64,000 nt of DNA from Rugamonas rivuli (GTDB taxonomy: Bacteria > Pseudomonadota > Gammaproteobacteria > Burkholderiales > Burkholderiaceae_D). The first letter of the stretch is position 1; each line of letters starts with the position of its first letter. Below, piece by piece: positions 44,562-52,489 of the stretch. The stretch lies in the NCBI RefSeq assembly GCF_009380165.1, contig NZ_WHUF01000004.1, forward strand, positions 496,001-560,000, read 5' to 3'. The position numbers were made by a program, and so were the translations under genes. The notes under the pieces are model-generated. The model was not told the DNA's origin and did not search any database. It saw only the letters and a program-made list of their open reading frames with translations.

Positions 44562-45664
44562 TACAGACCGACGTAATCGTCATCGGCGCCGGCATTGTCG
44601 GCGCGGCCTGTGCGGACGCGCTGAGCCAGCGCGGCATGCGGGTAAAGGTGATCGAGCAGGACATGGCCGGCAGCGGCGCCACCGCCGCCGGCATGGGCCA
44701 CCTGGTGGTCATGGACGACAACCCGGCGGAGCTGGCGTTGTCGGCGTACTCGGTCTCGCTGTGGAATTCGCTGGTCGGCGACCTGCCGCAGCGCCACGAG
44801 TACAGCCGCTGCGGCACCATCTGGGTGGCCGCAGACGAAGAAGAAATGGCGGCGGCGCGCGCCAAGGCCGACACCCTGTCCGCCTACGGCATCGCCTGCG
44901 AGCTGCTGGCGCCTGCCGCGCTGTACGAGCGTGAACCGCAACTGCGTCCCGGCCTGGCCGGTGGCCTGCTGGTTTCCGGCGACGGCCTGGTGTACCCGCC
45001 CAAGAGCGCGCGCATCCTGCTGGACCGGGCGATACGCCGTGGCGCCACCACGCTGCGCGGCAGCGTCGCCGCCATCGAGGACAACGGCGTGCTGCTGGCC
45101 GACGGTATGCGCTATCAGGCGCAGCACGTGGTGCTGGCCGCAGGATCGCGCTCGACCGCGCTGCTGCCGGAACTGCCGGTGCAGCCCAAGAAGGGCCACA
45201 TCGCCATCACCGACCGCTATCCCGGTTTTGTCCACCACCAGCTGGTGGAACTTGGTTATATCAAAAGCGCCCACGCCGCCAGCGGCGATTCGGTCGCGTT
45301 CAATTTGCAGCCCCGTCCTACCGGACAAGTACTGATCGGCTCCTCCCGCCAGTTCGACACGATCGACCTGGCGGTGGAGCCGGCCATGCTGCAACGCATG
45401 CTGCGCCATGCCGCCGCGTTCACGCCCGCACTGGCGCAACTGAACGTGCTGCGCTGCTGGACCGGCCTGCGTGCCGCCACGCCGGACGGCCTGCCGCTGA
45501 TCGGCCCCCACGCCGCGCGGCGCGGACTGTGGCTGGCGACGGGACATGAAGGACTGGGCATCACCACCTCGCTGGCGACGGCGCAGCTGCTGGCCGCCCA
45601 GATGAACGGCGACAGCACGCGCATCCCCGCCAGCCCTTACCTGCCGGGACGCTTCCATGCCTGA
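44558..45664 (+). CDS. D-hydroxyproline dehydrogenase FAD subunit (DadA-like)
   Basis: A 368-residue FAD amine oxidoreductase. The start GTG at 44558 overlaps the epimerase stop (GTGA); ATG 44546 is an alternative. The nucleotide fold begins VIVIGAGIVGAACADALS, seen near residue 7, and GLWLATGHEGLGITTS is the C-terminal FAD loop. With the next two genes it corresponds to the three-subunit cis-4-hydroxy-D-proline dehydrogenase of Pseudomonas (LhpBEF). A single-subunit oxidase is less likely since the partners are adjacent. Confidence 0.82.
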   Translation: MIQTDVIVIGAGIVGAACADALSQRGMRVKVIEQDMAGSGATAAGMGHLVVMDDNPAELALSAYSVSLWNSLVGDLPQRHEYSRCGTIWVAADEEEMAAARAKADTLSAYGIACELLAPAALYEREPQLRPGLAGGLLVSGDGLVYPPKSARILLDRAIRRGATTLRGSVAAIEDNGVLLADGMRYQAQHVVLAAGSRSTALLPELPVQPKKGHIAITDRYPGFVHHQLVELGYIKSAHAASGDSVAFNLQPRPTGQVLIGSSRQFDTIDLAVEPAMLQRMLRHAAAFTPALAQLNVLRCWTGLRAATPDGLPLIGPHAARRGLWLATGHEGLGITTSLATAQLLAAQMNGDSTRIPASPYLPGRFHA

Positions 45665-45911
45665 CGTCGTCCTCAACATCAACGGCCACGATATCCGCGT
45701 GGCGCAAGGCGTCAGCGTGGCCGCCGCCATCGCCATGGCCGGCAGCGCCGTCACCCGGCGCGCGGTCGGCGGCGCGGCGCGCGCGCCCTTGTGCGGCATG
45801 GGCGTGTGCCAGGAATGCCGCGTCACCATCGATGGCCGCATGCATCAACTGTCGTGCCAGACGCTGTGCGCGGACGGCATGCGCGTTGCCACCTGCGAGG
45901 TGCGCCCATGA
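45657..45911 (+). CDS. [2Fe-2S] subunit of the D-hydroxyproline dehydrogenase
   Basis: An 84-residue ferredoxin-like protein with the cysteines in LCGMGVCQECRV (about residues 46-54) and a fourth at SCQTLC or ATC. HcnA/SoxA-type small subunits of FAD amine dehydrogenases look like this. It overlaps the preceding gene by 8 bases and the next by 4. It passes electrons between the two flavoproteins. Confidence 0.85.
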   Translation: MPDVVLNINGHDIRVAQGVSVAAAIAMAGSAVTRRAVGGAARAPLCGMGVCQECRVTIDGRMHQLSCQTLCADGMRVATCEVRP

Positions 45912-47170
45912 GCCGCTACGACGTATTGGTAGTCGGCGCCGGACCGGCCGGGCTGGCGGCCGCACATGCAGCCGCTGCGCACGGAGCGCGGGTCGGCATC
46001 GTCGACGACAACCCGCTGGCCGGCGGCCAGATATGGCGCGGCGGCCCGGATCAACAAAAGGATGGGCGCGCGCAAAGAATGTGGAGCGACCTGCTGGCCG
46101 CGCCCAACGTCATCCGCCTGCCGCAGACGCGCGTGCTGTATGCGCCGGAGCCGGGCCAGCTGCGCGTGCAGACGCCGACGTCCGCCGCCACGCTGCATTA
46201 CGAAAAACTGATACTGGCCACCGGCGCGCGCGAGCGGCTGCTGCCCTTCCCCGGCTGGACACTGCCCGGCGTTACCGGCGCCGGCGGCTTGCAGGCGCTG
46301 TCCAAGGGCGGCTATCCGGTGCAGGGCAAGCGCGTGGTGGTGGCGGGCAGTGGTCCGCTGCTGCTGGCGGTGGCCGCGACCCTGCGCGACAAGGGCGCGG
46401 AGATCGTCGCCATCGTCGAGCAGGCACCCTTGCAGGCATTGGCGCGCTTTGGATTCGGCCTGCTGGCGACGCCTTCCAAAATCACGCAGGCGCTGCAACT
46501 GGCGGCGCAGCTGGGCGGCATCCCCTACCTGCGCAACAGCCATGTGCATTCGGCGCACGGCGACGGCACGCTGCAATCGATACTGATACAGCGCGGCGGC
46601 GCCCGCGAGCTGGAGGCGCTGCAATGCGACTACCTGGCCTGCGGCTACGGCCTGCTGCCCAACGTCGAACTGGCGCAGGCGCTGGGCTGCGCCACCGTGT
46701 CGCGCAACGGGCAGACCAGCGTGCAGGTGGACGAGGAACAGCACACTTCCGTCTCCGGCGTGTACTGCGCCGGCGAGGGCACGGGCGTCGGCGGCGTCGA
46801 CCTGGCGCTGGCCGAGGGCCGCATCGCCGGCCTGATGGCAAGCGGCCAGCACACCGCCGCGCAGGAAATGCACGCCGAGCGCGCGCGCTGGAAAAAATTC
46901 GCGGTTCGGCTGGAGCGCGCGTTTGCGCTGCGGCCGGAGCTGCTGGCACTGGCCGGCGACGACACCATCGTCTGCCGCTGCGAAGACGTCTGCCACGGCG
47001 AGCTGCGCACGCACACCAGCTGGCGCAGCGCCAAGCTGCAGACGCGCTGCGGCATGGGGCCGTGCCAGGGCCGCATCTGCGGCGGCGCCACGGAACTGCT
47101 GTACGGCTGGCGGCCGGACGCGGTGCGCATGCCGATTTCACCGGCCCGCGTGGCCAGCATCATCGATTAA
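45908..47170 (+). CDS. NAD(P)/FAD oxidoreductase subunit with BFD domain
   Basis: A 420-residue flavoprotein. The N-terminal FAD motif VLVVGAGPAGLAAAHAA is near residue 6, and a second dinucleotide fold begins VVVAGSGPLLLAVAA. The C-terminal BFD-like [2Fe-2S] region (about 355-412) has four cysteines in VCRCEDVC and CGMGPCQGRICGG. The HcnB-like arrangement fits the third subunit of the heterotrimeric dehydrogenase. The start ATG overlaps the previous stop (ATGA). Confidence 0.85.
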   Translation: MSRYDVLVVGAGPAGLAAAHAAAAHGARVGIVDDNPLAGGQIWRGGPDQQKDGRAQRMWSDLLAAPNVIRLPQTRVLYAPEPGQLRVQTPTSAATLHYEKLILATGARERLLPFPGWTLPGVTGAGGLQALSKGGYPVQGKRVVVAGSGPLLLAVAATLRDKGAEIVAIVEQAPLQALARFGFGLLATPSKITQALQLAAQLGGIPYLRNSHVHSAHGDGTLQSILIQRGGARELEALQCDYLACGYGLLPNVELAQALGCATVSRNGQTSVQVDEEQHTSVSGVYCAGEGTGVGGVDLALAEGRIAGLMASGQHTAAQEMHAERARWKKFAVRLERAFALRPELLALAGDDTIVCRCEDVCHGELRTHTSWRSAKLQTRCGMGPCQGRICGGATELLYGWRPDAVRMPISPARVASIID

Positions 47171-47203
47171 TAACACCCACCGATTCATCACAAGGAGAAC
47201 AGC

Positions 47204-48115
47204 ATGGCAGCAGCAAAATGGGAAGGGGTCTTCCCCGCAGTAACCACCAAGTTCAAAGAGAACGAGGATCTCGACCACGCAGAGATGGAAAAGCACTTTA
47301 ACTTCCAGATCGACAGCGGCGTGCACGCGCTGCTGACCTGCGGCTCGCTGGGTGAAGCCAGCACGCTGTCGTTCGACGAAAAGCTGGCCGTCACCAAGAC
47401 CGCGCTGAACGTCGCCGCCGGCCGCGTGCCGGTGCTGGTCAACGTCAGCGAAACCCGCACCGCCACCGCCTGCCGCTTCGTCGAGAAGGCGCATGAGATG
47501 GGCGTGCAGGGTCTGATGGTGATGCCGTCGGTGCTGTACGCGGCCGACTCGCGCGAAGCGATGGACAATCTGCGCGTGATCGCCAAGGCGGCGCAGCTGC
47601 CTATCATGGTCTACAACAATCCGGTGTCGTACAAGGTCGACCTGACGCCTGAGGACTTCAAGGAACTGGCCGATTGCGAGTGGATCGTCGCGATCAAGGA
47701 ATCGACCGACAATGTGCGCCGCATCACCGACCTGCGCAACGCCGTCGGCCATCGCTACCAGCTGTTCATGGGCGTGGACGATCTGTCGTTCGAAGGCCTG
47801 GCGGTGGGCGCGGACGGCCTGCTGGCCGGCCTGGTGGTGGCCTTCCCGAAAGAGACCGTGGCGCTGTACAAGCTGATGAAGGCGAAGCGCTGGGATGAAG
47901 CGCTCAAGCTGTATCAGTGGTTCATGCCGCTGATGCACCTGGACGTGTCGACCAAGCTGGTACAGAACCTGAAGCTGGTGGAAACGCTGGCCGGCGTCGG
48001 CAACGAGTACGTGCGCCGTCCGCGCCAGCCGCTGCAAGGCGCCGACCGCGCCCGCGTCACGGCCGTGGTCCAGCAGGCGCTGGCTACCCGTCCGGACGTC
48101 AGCCTGCTGTTCTAA
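47204..48115 (+). CDS. lhpC: 1-pyrroline-4-hydroxy-2-carboxylate deaminase (DHDPS family)
   Basis: A 303-residue class I aldolase-fold enzyme. The Schiff-base lysine is in WIVAIKESTDN (about residue 164), the catalytic tyrosine in VYNNPVSYKVD and a GSLGEASTLS loop is at 47-56. In this context it deaminates and dehydrates the product of the dehydrogenase to alpha-ketoglutarate semialdehyde. Without context the family also includes dihydrodipicolinate synthase and 5-dehydro-4-deoxyglucarate dehydratase. The last enzyme, a semialdehyde dehydrogenase, is not in the window. AAGGAG lies before the ATG. Confidence 0.86.
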   Translation: MAAAKWEGVFPAVTTKFKENEDLDHAEMEKHFNFQIDSGVHALLTCGSLGEASTLSFDEKLAVTKTALNVAAGRVPVLVNVSETRTATACRFVEKAHEMGVQGLMVMPSVLYAADSREAMDNLRVIAKAAQLPIMVYNNPVSYKVDLTPEDFKELADCEWIVAIKESTDNVRRITDLRNAVGHRYQLFMGVDDLSFEGLAVGADGLLAGLVVAFPKETVALYKLMKAKRWDEALKLYQWFMPLMHLDVSTKLVQNLKLVETLAGVGNEYVRRPRQPLQGADRARVTAVVQQALATRPDVSLLF

Positions 48116-49107
48116 GCCTGGCGCTTGATGGTCGAGCCGCGCAGGATCAGTTGCGGCTCGATCGTGGTGGCGCTGGTGGCTGGCTTGCCGTCGATGGCGG
48201 CGATCAGCTTTTCCATCGCGGCCACGCCCATGCGTTCGCTCTGCAGGTCCACCGTGGTCAGTGCCGGCGACGTGTACTGGCCGTACTCGATGTTGTCGAA
48301 GCCGGCCACCGACATCTGCTCCGGCAGCTTGAAGCCCAGCGTCTGCGCGGCTTTCATGAAGCCCAGCGCGATCAGATCGTTGTAGCAGATCAGCGCATCC
48401 GGGTGCTCGGCGCCCAGCATGATGGACGAGCATACGCGCTCGCCTTCGGCCGCCGTCGGCGCTCCCGCTTCATACACCGTCAGCTCCAGATCATGCGCGG
48501 CCAGGCAGGCGCGGATGCCGGCCAGGCGTTCCTCGTCGCGCCGCGAACGCGGGAAGCGCAGGTAGCCGATGCGCTTGTGCCCCAGCGAGACCAAGTGCCG
48601 CGCCAGCATGTAGGCGCCGCGATGGTCTTCGCTGATCACCCACGGAATCTCCAGCCGCGACAGGCGGCCGAAGTAGACCAGCGGTTTGCCCAGCTCCATC
48701 ACCCAGTCCATCTCCGATTCCAGCATGCGCGAGAACATGATGATGCCGTCCACGCGGCGGCTCAGCGCTTCGAGCAGAGGACGTTCGCGATCCGGGTTTT
48801 CTTCGGTGTCGACCAGCAGCAGCGTGTAGCCGTGCGCCAGCGCGACGCGGTTGGCGCCCTTGACGATGCTGGTGAAGTGCGGATTGCCGACGTCGAGCAC
48901 CGACAGGCCGATGCTCTTGGTGCGGCCGGTGATCATCGATGCGGCCAGCGGATTGGAACGGTAGCCCAGTTTGGCGATGACTTCCTTGATCGTCGCCTCC
49001 ACCGCCGGCGAGAAGCGCTGCGCGCCGTTGACGAACTTCGAGACGGTGGCGGTCGAGACGCCTGCAGCGGCGGCCACGTCACGGATGGTTGCTACGTTTT
49101 TTTTCAT
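48112..49107 (-). CDS. LacI-family transcriptional regulator
   Basis: A 331-residue repressor. The helix-turn-helix is at the N-terminus (ATIRDVAAAAGVSTATVSKFVNG), followed by a sugar-binding-protein-like effector domain (LGHKRIGYLRF, DALICYND, SVAGFDN). The start ATG at 49105-49107 is chosen; the frame beyond is unrelated. Its stop overlaps the deaminase stop by four bases. It lies downstream of the ExuT-like gene on the same strand and probably controls it in response to a sugar acid. Confidence 0.9.
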   Translation of the reverse strand: MKKNVATIRDVAAAAGVSTATVSKFVNGAQRFSPAVEATIKEVIAKLGYRSNPLAASMITGRTKSIGLSVLDVGNPHFTSIVKGANRVALAHGYTLLLVDTEENPDRERPLLEALSRRVDGIIMFSRMLESEMDWVMELGKPLVYFGRLSRLEIPWVISEDHRGAYMLARHLVSLGHKRIGYLRFPRSRRDEERLAGIRACLAAHDLELTVYEAGAPTAAEGERVCSSIMLGAEHPDALICYNDLIALGFMKAAQTLGFKLPEQMSVAGFDNIEYGQYTSPALTTVDLQSERMGVAAMEKLIAAIDGKPATSATTIEPQLILRGSTIKRQA

Positions 49108-49130
49108 GTTCTGACTGTCGGAGTAGCTAG

Positions 49131-49150
49131 GCTGCCGGTATGCCGGCAGC
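49131..49150. repeat. perfect palindrome upstream of the lacI-type gene
   Basis: GCTGCCGG and CCGGCAGC form an 8-bp perfect stem with a TATG loop, 24 bases upstream of the regulator's ATG and downstream of the ExuT-like stop. It has no T-run. It could be an autoregulatory operator or an mRNA hairpin. Confidence 0.45.
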
Positions 49151-49202
49151 GCCAAAGGACAATCTTAGCATGTCGGCATCTATCGATTGCCGCAGTGTCG
49201 CA

Positions 49203-50600
49203 TCACAGGTCGGTAATTTCCTTGTGGCGGGGGACCAGCGTCTTCATCACGCACCACGCCACCAGGTAGGCCAGCGCGCAGATGCCGAACATGATCATGT
49301 AGCCGGTGCGGATATCGTTGAGCGCCTTGTAGTGGTCGAACACCCAGCCACCCAGCTTGGTCAGCAGCACGCCGCCGATGCCGCCGGCCATGCCGCCGAT
49401 GCCGATCACCGAGGCCACCGACTTTTGCGGGAACATGTCGGACACGGTGGTGAAGATGTTGGCCGACCACGCCTGGTGCGCCGAGGCGCCCACGCCGATC
49501 AGCAGCACCGGCACCCAGAAGCTGATTGCGCCCAGCGGCTGCGCCAGCAGCACCACCAGCGGGAAGAAGGCGATCACCAGCATGGCTTTCATGCGGCCGT
49601 CGTACGGCGCGTAGCCGCGCGCCATGAAGTAGCTGGGGAACCAGCCGCCGCCGATGGAACCGATCATGGTCATGCTGTACAGGACGGCCAGCGGCACGAC
49701 GATGGCGTCGCCCTTCATGCCGTACTGCGCCGACAGATAGGTCGGCAGCCAGAACAGGAAGAACCACCACACGCCGTCGGTCATGAACTTGCCGAAGGCG
49801 AAGGCCCAGGTCTGGCGGTACTTCAGCAGCTGGAACCACGAGACTTTTTTCGCGTCGGCGGCCGGGGCCGCGCCGCCGGCCGGCGCCGGCTGGTCGCTGC
49901 GGATGTAGGCCAGCTCCTGCGCGGACAGGCGCGGCTGCCGGTCCGGCTTGTCGTACAGCGTAAGCCATACGCTCATCCAGATGAAGCCCAGCATGCCGAT
50001 CATGATGAACGCGGCCTGCCAGCCCCAGATGCCGGCGATCAGCGGCACGCAGATCGGCGCCAGGATGGCGCCGACGTTGGCGCCGGAGTTGAAGATGCCG
50101 GTGGCGAAGGAGCGTTCCTTCTTCGGGAAGTATTCGGCGGTGGCCTTGATCGCGGCCGGGAAGTTGCCGGCCTCGCCGACCGCCAGCACGGCGCGCGAAA
50201 TCATGAAGCCGACGATGGACGGCGCGGCGGCGATGCCGAAGGCACCCAGCAGCACGCCGGCGCCCTCGCCCATGGGCACCGAGAACGCGTGCATCAGCGC
50301 GCCCAGCGACCAGATCGTGATGGCCAGCACGTAGGCGGCCTTGGTGCCGATCTTGTCGACCACGCGGCCGGCGAACAGCATCGAGATGGCGTAGACGAAC
50401 TGGAAGGCGGCGGCGATGTTGGCGTAGTCGGTATTGCTCCAGCCGAATTCCTTGGACAGATCCGGCGCCAGCAGGCTCAACACCTGGCGGTCCAGGTAGT
50501 TGACGGTGGTGGCAAAAAACAACAGTGCACAGATGGTCCATCGGTATTTACCGACGGTTTGTCCCACCGCTTGCGCGTTCACAGGCTCGCTCAGGTTCAT
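49203..50600 (-). CDS. MFS transporter, ExuT-like (ACS family)
   Basis: A 465-residue, 12-helix major facilitator. It begins with KYRWTICALLFFATTVNYLDRQ, seen in hexuronate/glucarate carriers, with the loop 2-3 motif GRVVDKIGTK. EAGNFPAAIKATAEYFPKKERS matches the ExuT/GudP group by pattern. Substrates in this family are hexuronates, glucarate, galactonate and related acids. It lies upstream of the LacI gene and may share its transcript. Confidence 0.87.
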   Translation of the reverse strand: MNLSEPVNAQAVGQTVGKYRWTICALLFFATTVNYLDRQVLSLLAPDLSKEFGWSNTDYANIAAAFQFVYAISMLFAGRVVDKIGTKAAYVLAITIWSLGALMHAFSVPMGEGAGVLLGAFGIAAAPSIVGFMISRAVLAVGEAGNFPAAIKATAEYFPKKERSFATGIFNSGANVGAILAPICVPLIAGIWGWQAAFIMIGMLGFIWMSVWLTLYDKPDRQPRLSAQELAYIRSDQPAPAGGAAPAADAKKVSWFQLLKYRQTWAFAFGKFMTDGVWWFFLFWLPTYLSAQYGMKGDAIVVPLAVLYSMTMIGSIGGGWFPSYFMARGYAPYDGRMKAMLVIAFFPLVVLLAQPLGAISFWVPVLLIGVGASAHQAWSANIFTTVSDMFPQKSVASVIGIGGMAGGIGGVLLTKLGGWVFDHYKALNDIRTGYMIMFGICALAYLVAWCVMKTLVPRHKEITDL

Positions 50601-50630
50601 GGCATCACTTCTATTTTGGTTTTTGGTGAT

Positions 50631-50653
50631 GATCTCTCGGTCTCCACGAGATC
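50631..50653. promoter_or_regulatory. imperfect 23-bp palindrome upstream of the ExuT-like gene
   Basis: GATCTC at the left end and GAGATC at the right end are perfect arms, and GG/CC pair farther in. It lies about 31-53 bases upstream of the start codon, a likely operator position for the adjacent LacI regulator. The centre is not the CG usual for LacI sites, so confidence is limited. Confidence 0.4.
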
Positions 50654-50664
50654 ACTCTAGTCGT

Positions 50665-50782
50665 ATGTCATCGTACAACCATAAAAGAGCTTAAGCAAGC
50701 GGAAAGATGCGCTTTCCCGAGGAGTTGTGGCGCGGGGATGGGCCGGCAGGCGGTCCTTCCCCGCAATGTCGTATGATGACAT
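50665..50782. repeat. inverted pair of a 15-bp element between two MFS genes
   Basis: ATGTCATCGTACAAC at 50665-50679 (plus strand) and ATGTCATCATACGAC on the minus strand at 50768-50782 differ at only two positions. The second also sits in a dyad, AATGTC-7 bp-GACATT (50765-50783). The sites flank the region upstream of the ExuT-like gene, downstream of the MHS gene. The sequence style resembles GntR/FadR-group sites, though no GntR gene is present here. Confidence 0.5.
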
Positions 50783-50791
50783 TAAATGCAA

Positions 50792-52087
50792 CTATGCGGT
50801 TTTGCCGCCGCTGCCCTTGGCCAGCAGCAGCGCCACCAGGCTGATCAGCGCCGCGCCGGACAGATAGTAGCCGACGTATTGCAGGCCGTAGTTGGTCGCC
50901 AGCCAGGTGGCGGCGTACGGCGCCAGCGAGGCGCCCAGGATGCCGGCCAGGTTGAATGTCAGCGAGGCGCCGGTGTAGCGCACCTCGGCCGGGAACAGCT
51001 CGGACAGCATGGTGCCCAGCGGGCCGTAGGTCATGCCCATCAGGCCCAGGCCCAGCGACAGGAACACCGTCACCTGCAGGCTGCTGCCGGAACCGAACAT
51101 CGGCGCCATCGTCAGGCCGAACAGGGCGATCGCTGCCGACACCCAGATCAGCGTGGTGCGGCGGCCGTAGCGGTCGGCCCACAGCGCGGCGACGGGGATG
51201 GTCAGGCCGAAGAAGATCACGGCGAACAGCTGCTGGATCAGGAAGTCCTTGCGGGTGAACTTGAGCGCGCTGGTGCCCCAGCTCAGCGCGAACACCGTCA
51301 TCAGGTAGAACAGCACGAAGGTGGCCAGCGCGATCAGCGTGCCCAGCACCAGCACGCGGCGGTGGTCGCGCCACACCGTCACCACCGGCACTTTGACGCG
51401 TTCGTTCTTGTCCAGCACCTTCTGGAAGTCCGGCGTTTCATGGATCTTCAGGCGGATGTACAGGCCGACGATCACCAGCAGCGAGCTGGCCAGGAAGGGT
51501 ATGCGCCAGCCGTAGCTGAAGAATTCGGCGTCGCTCAGCGTTTGGCTCAGCAGCAGGAAGATGCCGCCCGACAGGAAGAAGCCGATCGGCGCGCCCAGCT
51601 GCGGGAACATTCCGTACCAGGCGCGCTTGCCCGGCGGTGCGTTCTCGGTGGCCAGCAGCACGGCGCCGCCCCACTCGCCGCCCAGCCCCAGGCCCTGGCC
51701 GAAGCGGCACAGCGCCAGCAGCGCCGGCGCCAGCGTGCCGATAGCAGCATAGGTCGGCAGCGCGCCGATCACCACGGTCGAGAGACCCATGGTCAGCAGC
51801 GCCGCCACCAGCGTGGCCTTGCGGCCGATGCGGTCGCCGAAGTGGCCGAACACGGCCGAACCCACCGGGCGCGCGAAGAAGGCGATGGCGAACGTGGCCA
51901 GCGATTGCAGCGTGGCGGCGGCGGGGTCGCTGGCGGGGAAGAACAGTTTGGGGAACACCAGCACGGCGGCGGTGGCGTAGATGTAGAAGTCGAAGAATTC
52001 GATCGTGGTGCCGATCAGGCTGGCAAACAGCACGGTGGCCGGGGAATTGGCCTTGGGCGATCCGGGGTGAGGCTGAGACTGACTCAT
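50792..52087 (-). CDS. MFS transporter, MHS family
   Basis: A 431-residue metabolite:proton symporter (ProP/KgtP/ShiA group). The start ATG at 52085-52087 is preceded by AGGAGCG. The typical opening ASLIGTTIEFFDFYIYATAA, the GHFGDRIGRK loop and RFGQGLGLGGEWGGA are visible. Substrates may be dicarboxylates, proline or aromatic acids; the hydroxyproline operon nearby makes hydroxyproline a candidate, by context only. Confidence 0.87.
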   Translation of the reverse strand: MSQSQPHPGSPKANSPATVLFASLIGTTIEFFDFYIYATAAVLVFPKLFFPASDPAAATLQSLATFAIAFFARPVGSAVFGHFGDRIGRKATLVAALLTMGLSTVVIGALPTYAAIGTLAPALLALCRFGQGLGLGGEWGGAVLLATENAPPGKRAWYGMFPQLGAPIGFFLSGGIFLLLSQTLSDAEFFSYGWRIPFLASSLLVIVGLYIRLKIHETPDFQKVLDKNERVKVPVVTVWRDHRRVLVLGTLIALATFVLFYLMTVFALSWGTSALKFTRKDFLIQQLFAVIFFGLTIPVAALWADRYGRRTTLIWVSAAIALFGLTMAPMFGSGSSLQVTVFLSLGLGLMGMTYGPLGTMLSELFPAEVRYTGASLTFNLAGILGASLAPYAATWLATNYGLQYVGYYLSGAALISLVALLLAKGSGGKTA

Positions 52088-52106
52088 ACTTGACGCTCCT
52101 GCAAGT

Positions 52107-52136
52107 GGGTGGTGCGATCCATCATACACACCACCC
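52107..52136. promoter_or_regulatory. inverted repeat upstream of the MHS transporter
   Basis: GGGTGGTG (52107-52114) and CACCACCC (52129-52136) are perfect 8-bp arms with a 14-bp spacer, 20-49 bases upstream of the start codon. It may be a repressor operator or a leader hairpin. Confidence 0.45.
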
Positions 52137-52167
52137 TTGCCTGCTGCCAAGCAGATAAGTTTGCCCC

Positions 52168-52488
52168 CTAGGTATCGATTTGGGCGAAGGCGGCGGCGAT
52201 GTCGTCGGCCTTCAGCGGGCGCACCAGGCGGGCCACTTCCTGGCCGTCGCGCAGGAAGATCAGCGTCGGCCACAGCTTGACGCGGTAGGAGCGGCCCAGG
52301 GCGCGGCCGGGGCCGTCCTCGACCTTGTAGTGGCGCACGCCCTCGTGGCCGGCATAGGCTTGCGCCAATGGCGCCTGCGCCGCCATGCAGTGGCCGCACC
52401 AGTTGGCGCCGAACTCCAGCAGCGTGGCGCCGGCCAGGGCGTCGACGGTGGCGCGGTCGGGCGCGGTGGGAAGGTAGACTTTTTCCAT
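52168..52488 (-). CDS. thioredoxin-family protein
   Basis: A 106-residue thioredoxin-fold protein with the redox motif WCGHC (about residues 30-34) and the cis-proline in KLWPTLIFL (about 73). There is no signal peptide. The start ATG lies one base after the stop of the upstream ChaN gene, so the two are one operon. It probably reduces disulfides in the cytoplasm. Confidence 0.87.
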   Translation of the reverse strand: MEKVYLPTAPDRATVDALAGATLLEFGANWCGHCMAAQAPLAQAYAGHEGVRHYKVEDGPGRALGRSYRVKLWPTLIFLRDGQEVARLVRPLKADDIAAAFAQIDT

Positions 52489-52489
52489 G

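Noticed and set aside
47204..48115. dihydrodipicolinate synthase (dapA)
   Set aside because: Operon context is hydroxyproline breakdown and the motif details fit the deaminase better; dapA usually lies elsewhere.
49180..50541. 453-codon frame in the same strand as the ExuT-like gene
   Set aside because: It is a shifted frame rich in Gly/Arg/Ala; only the other frame has twelve helices and MFS motifs.
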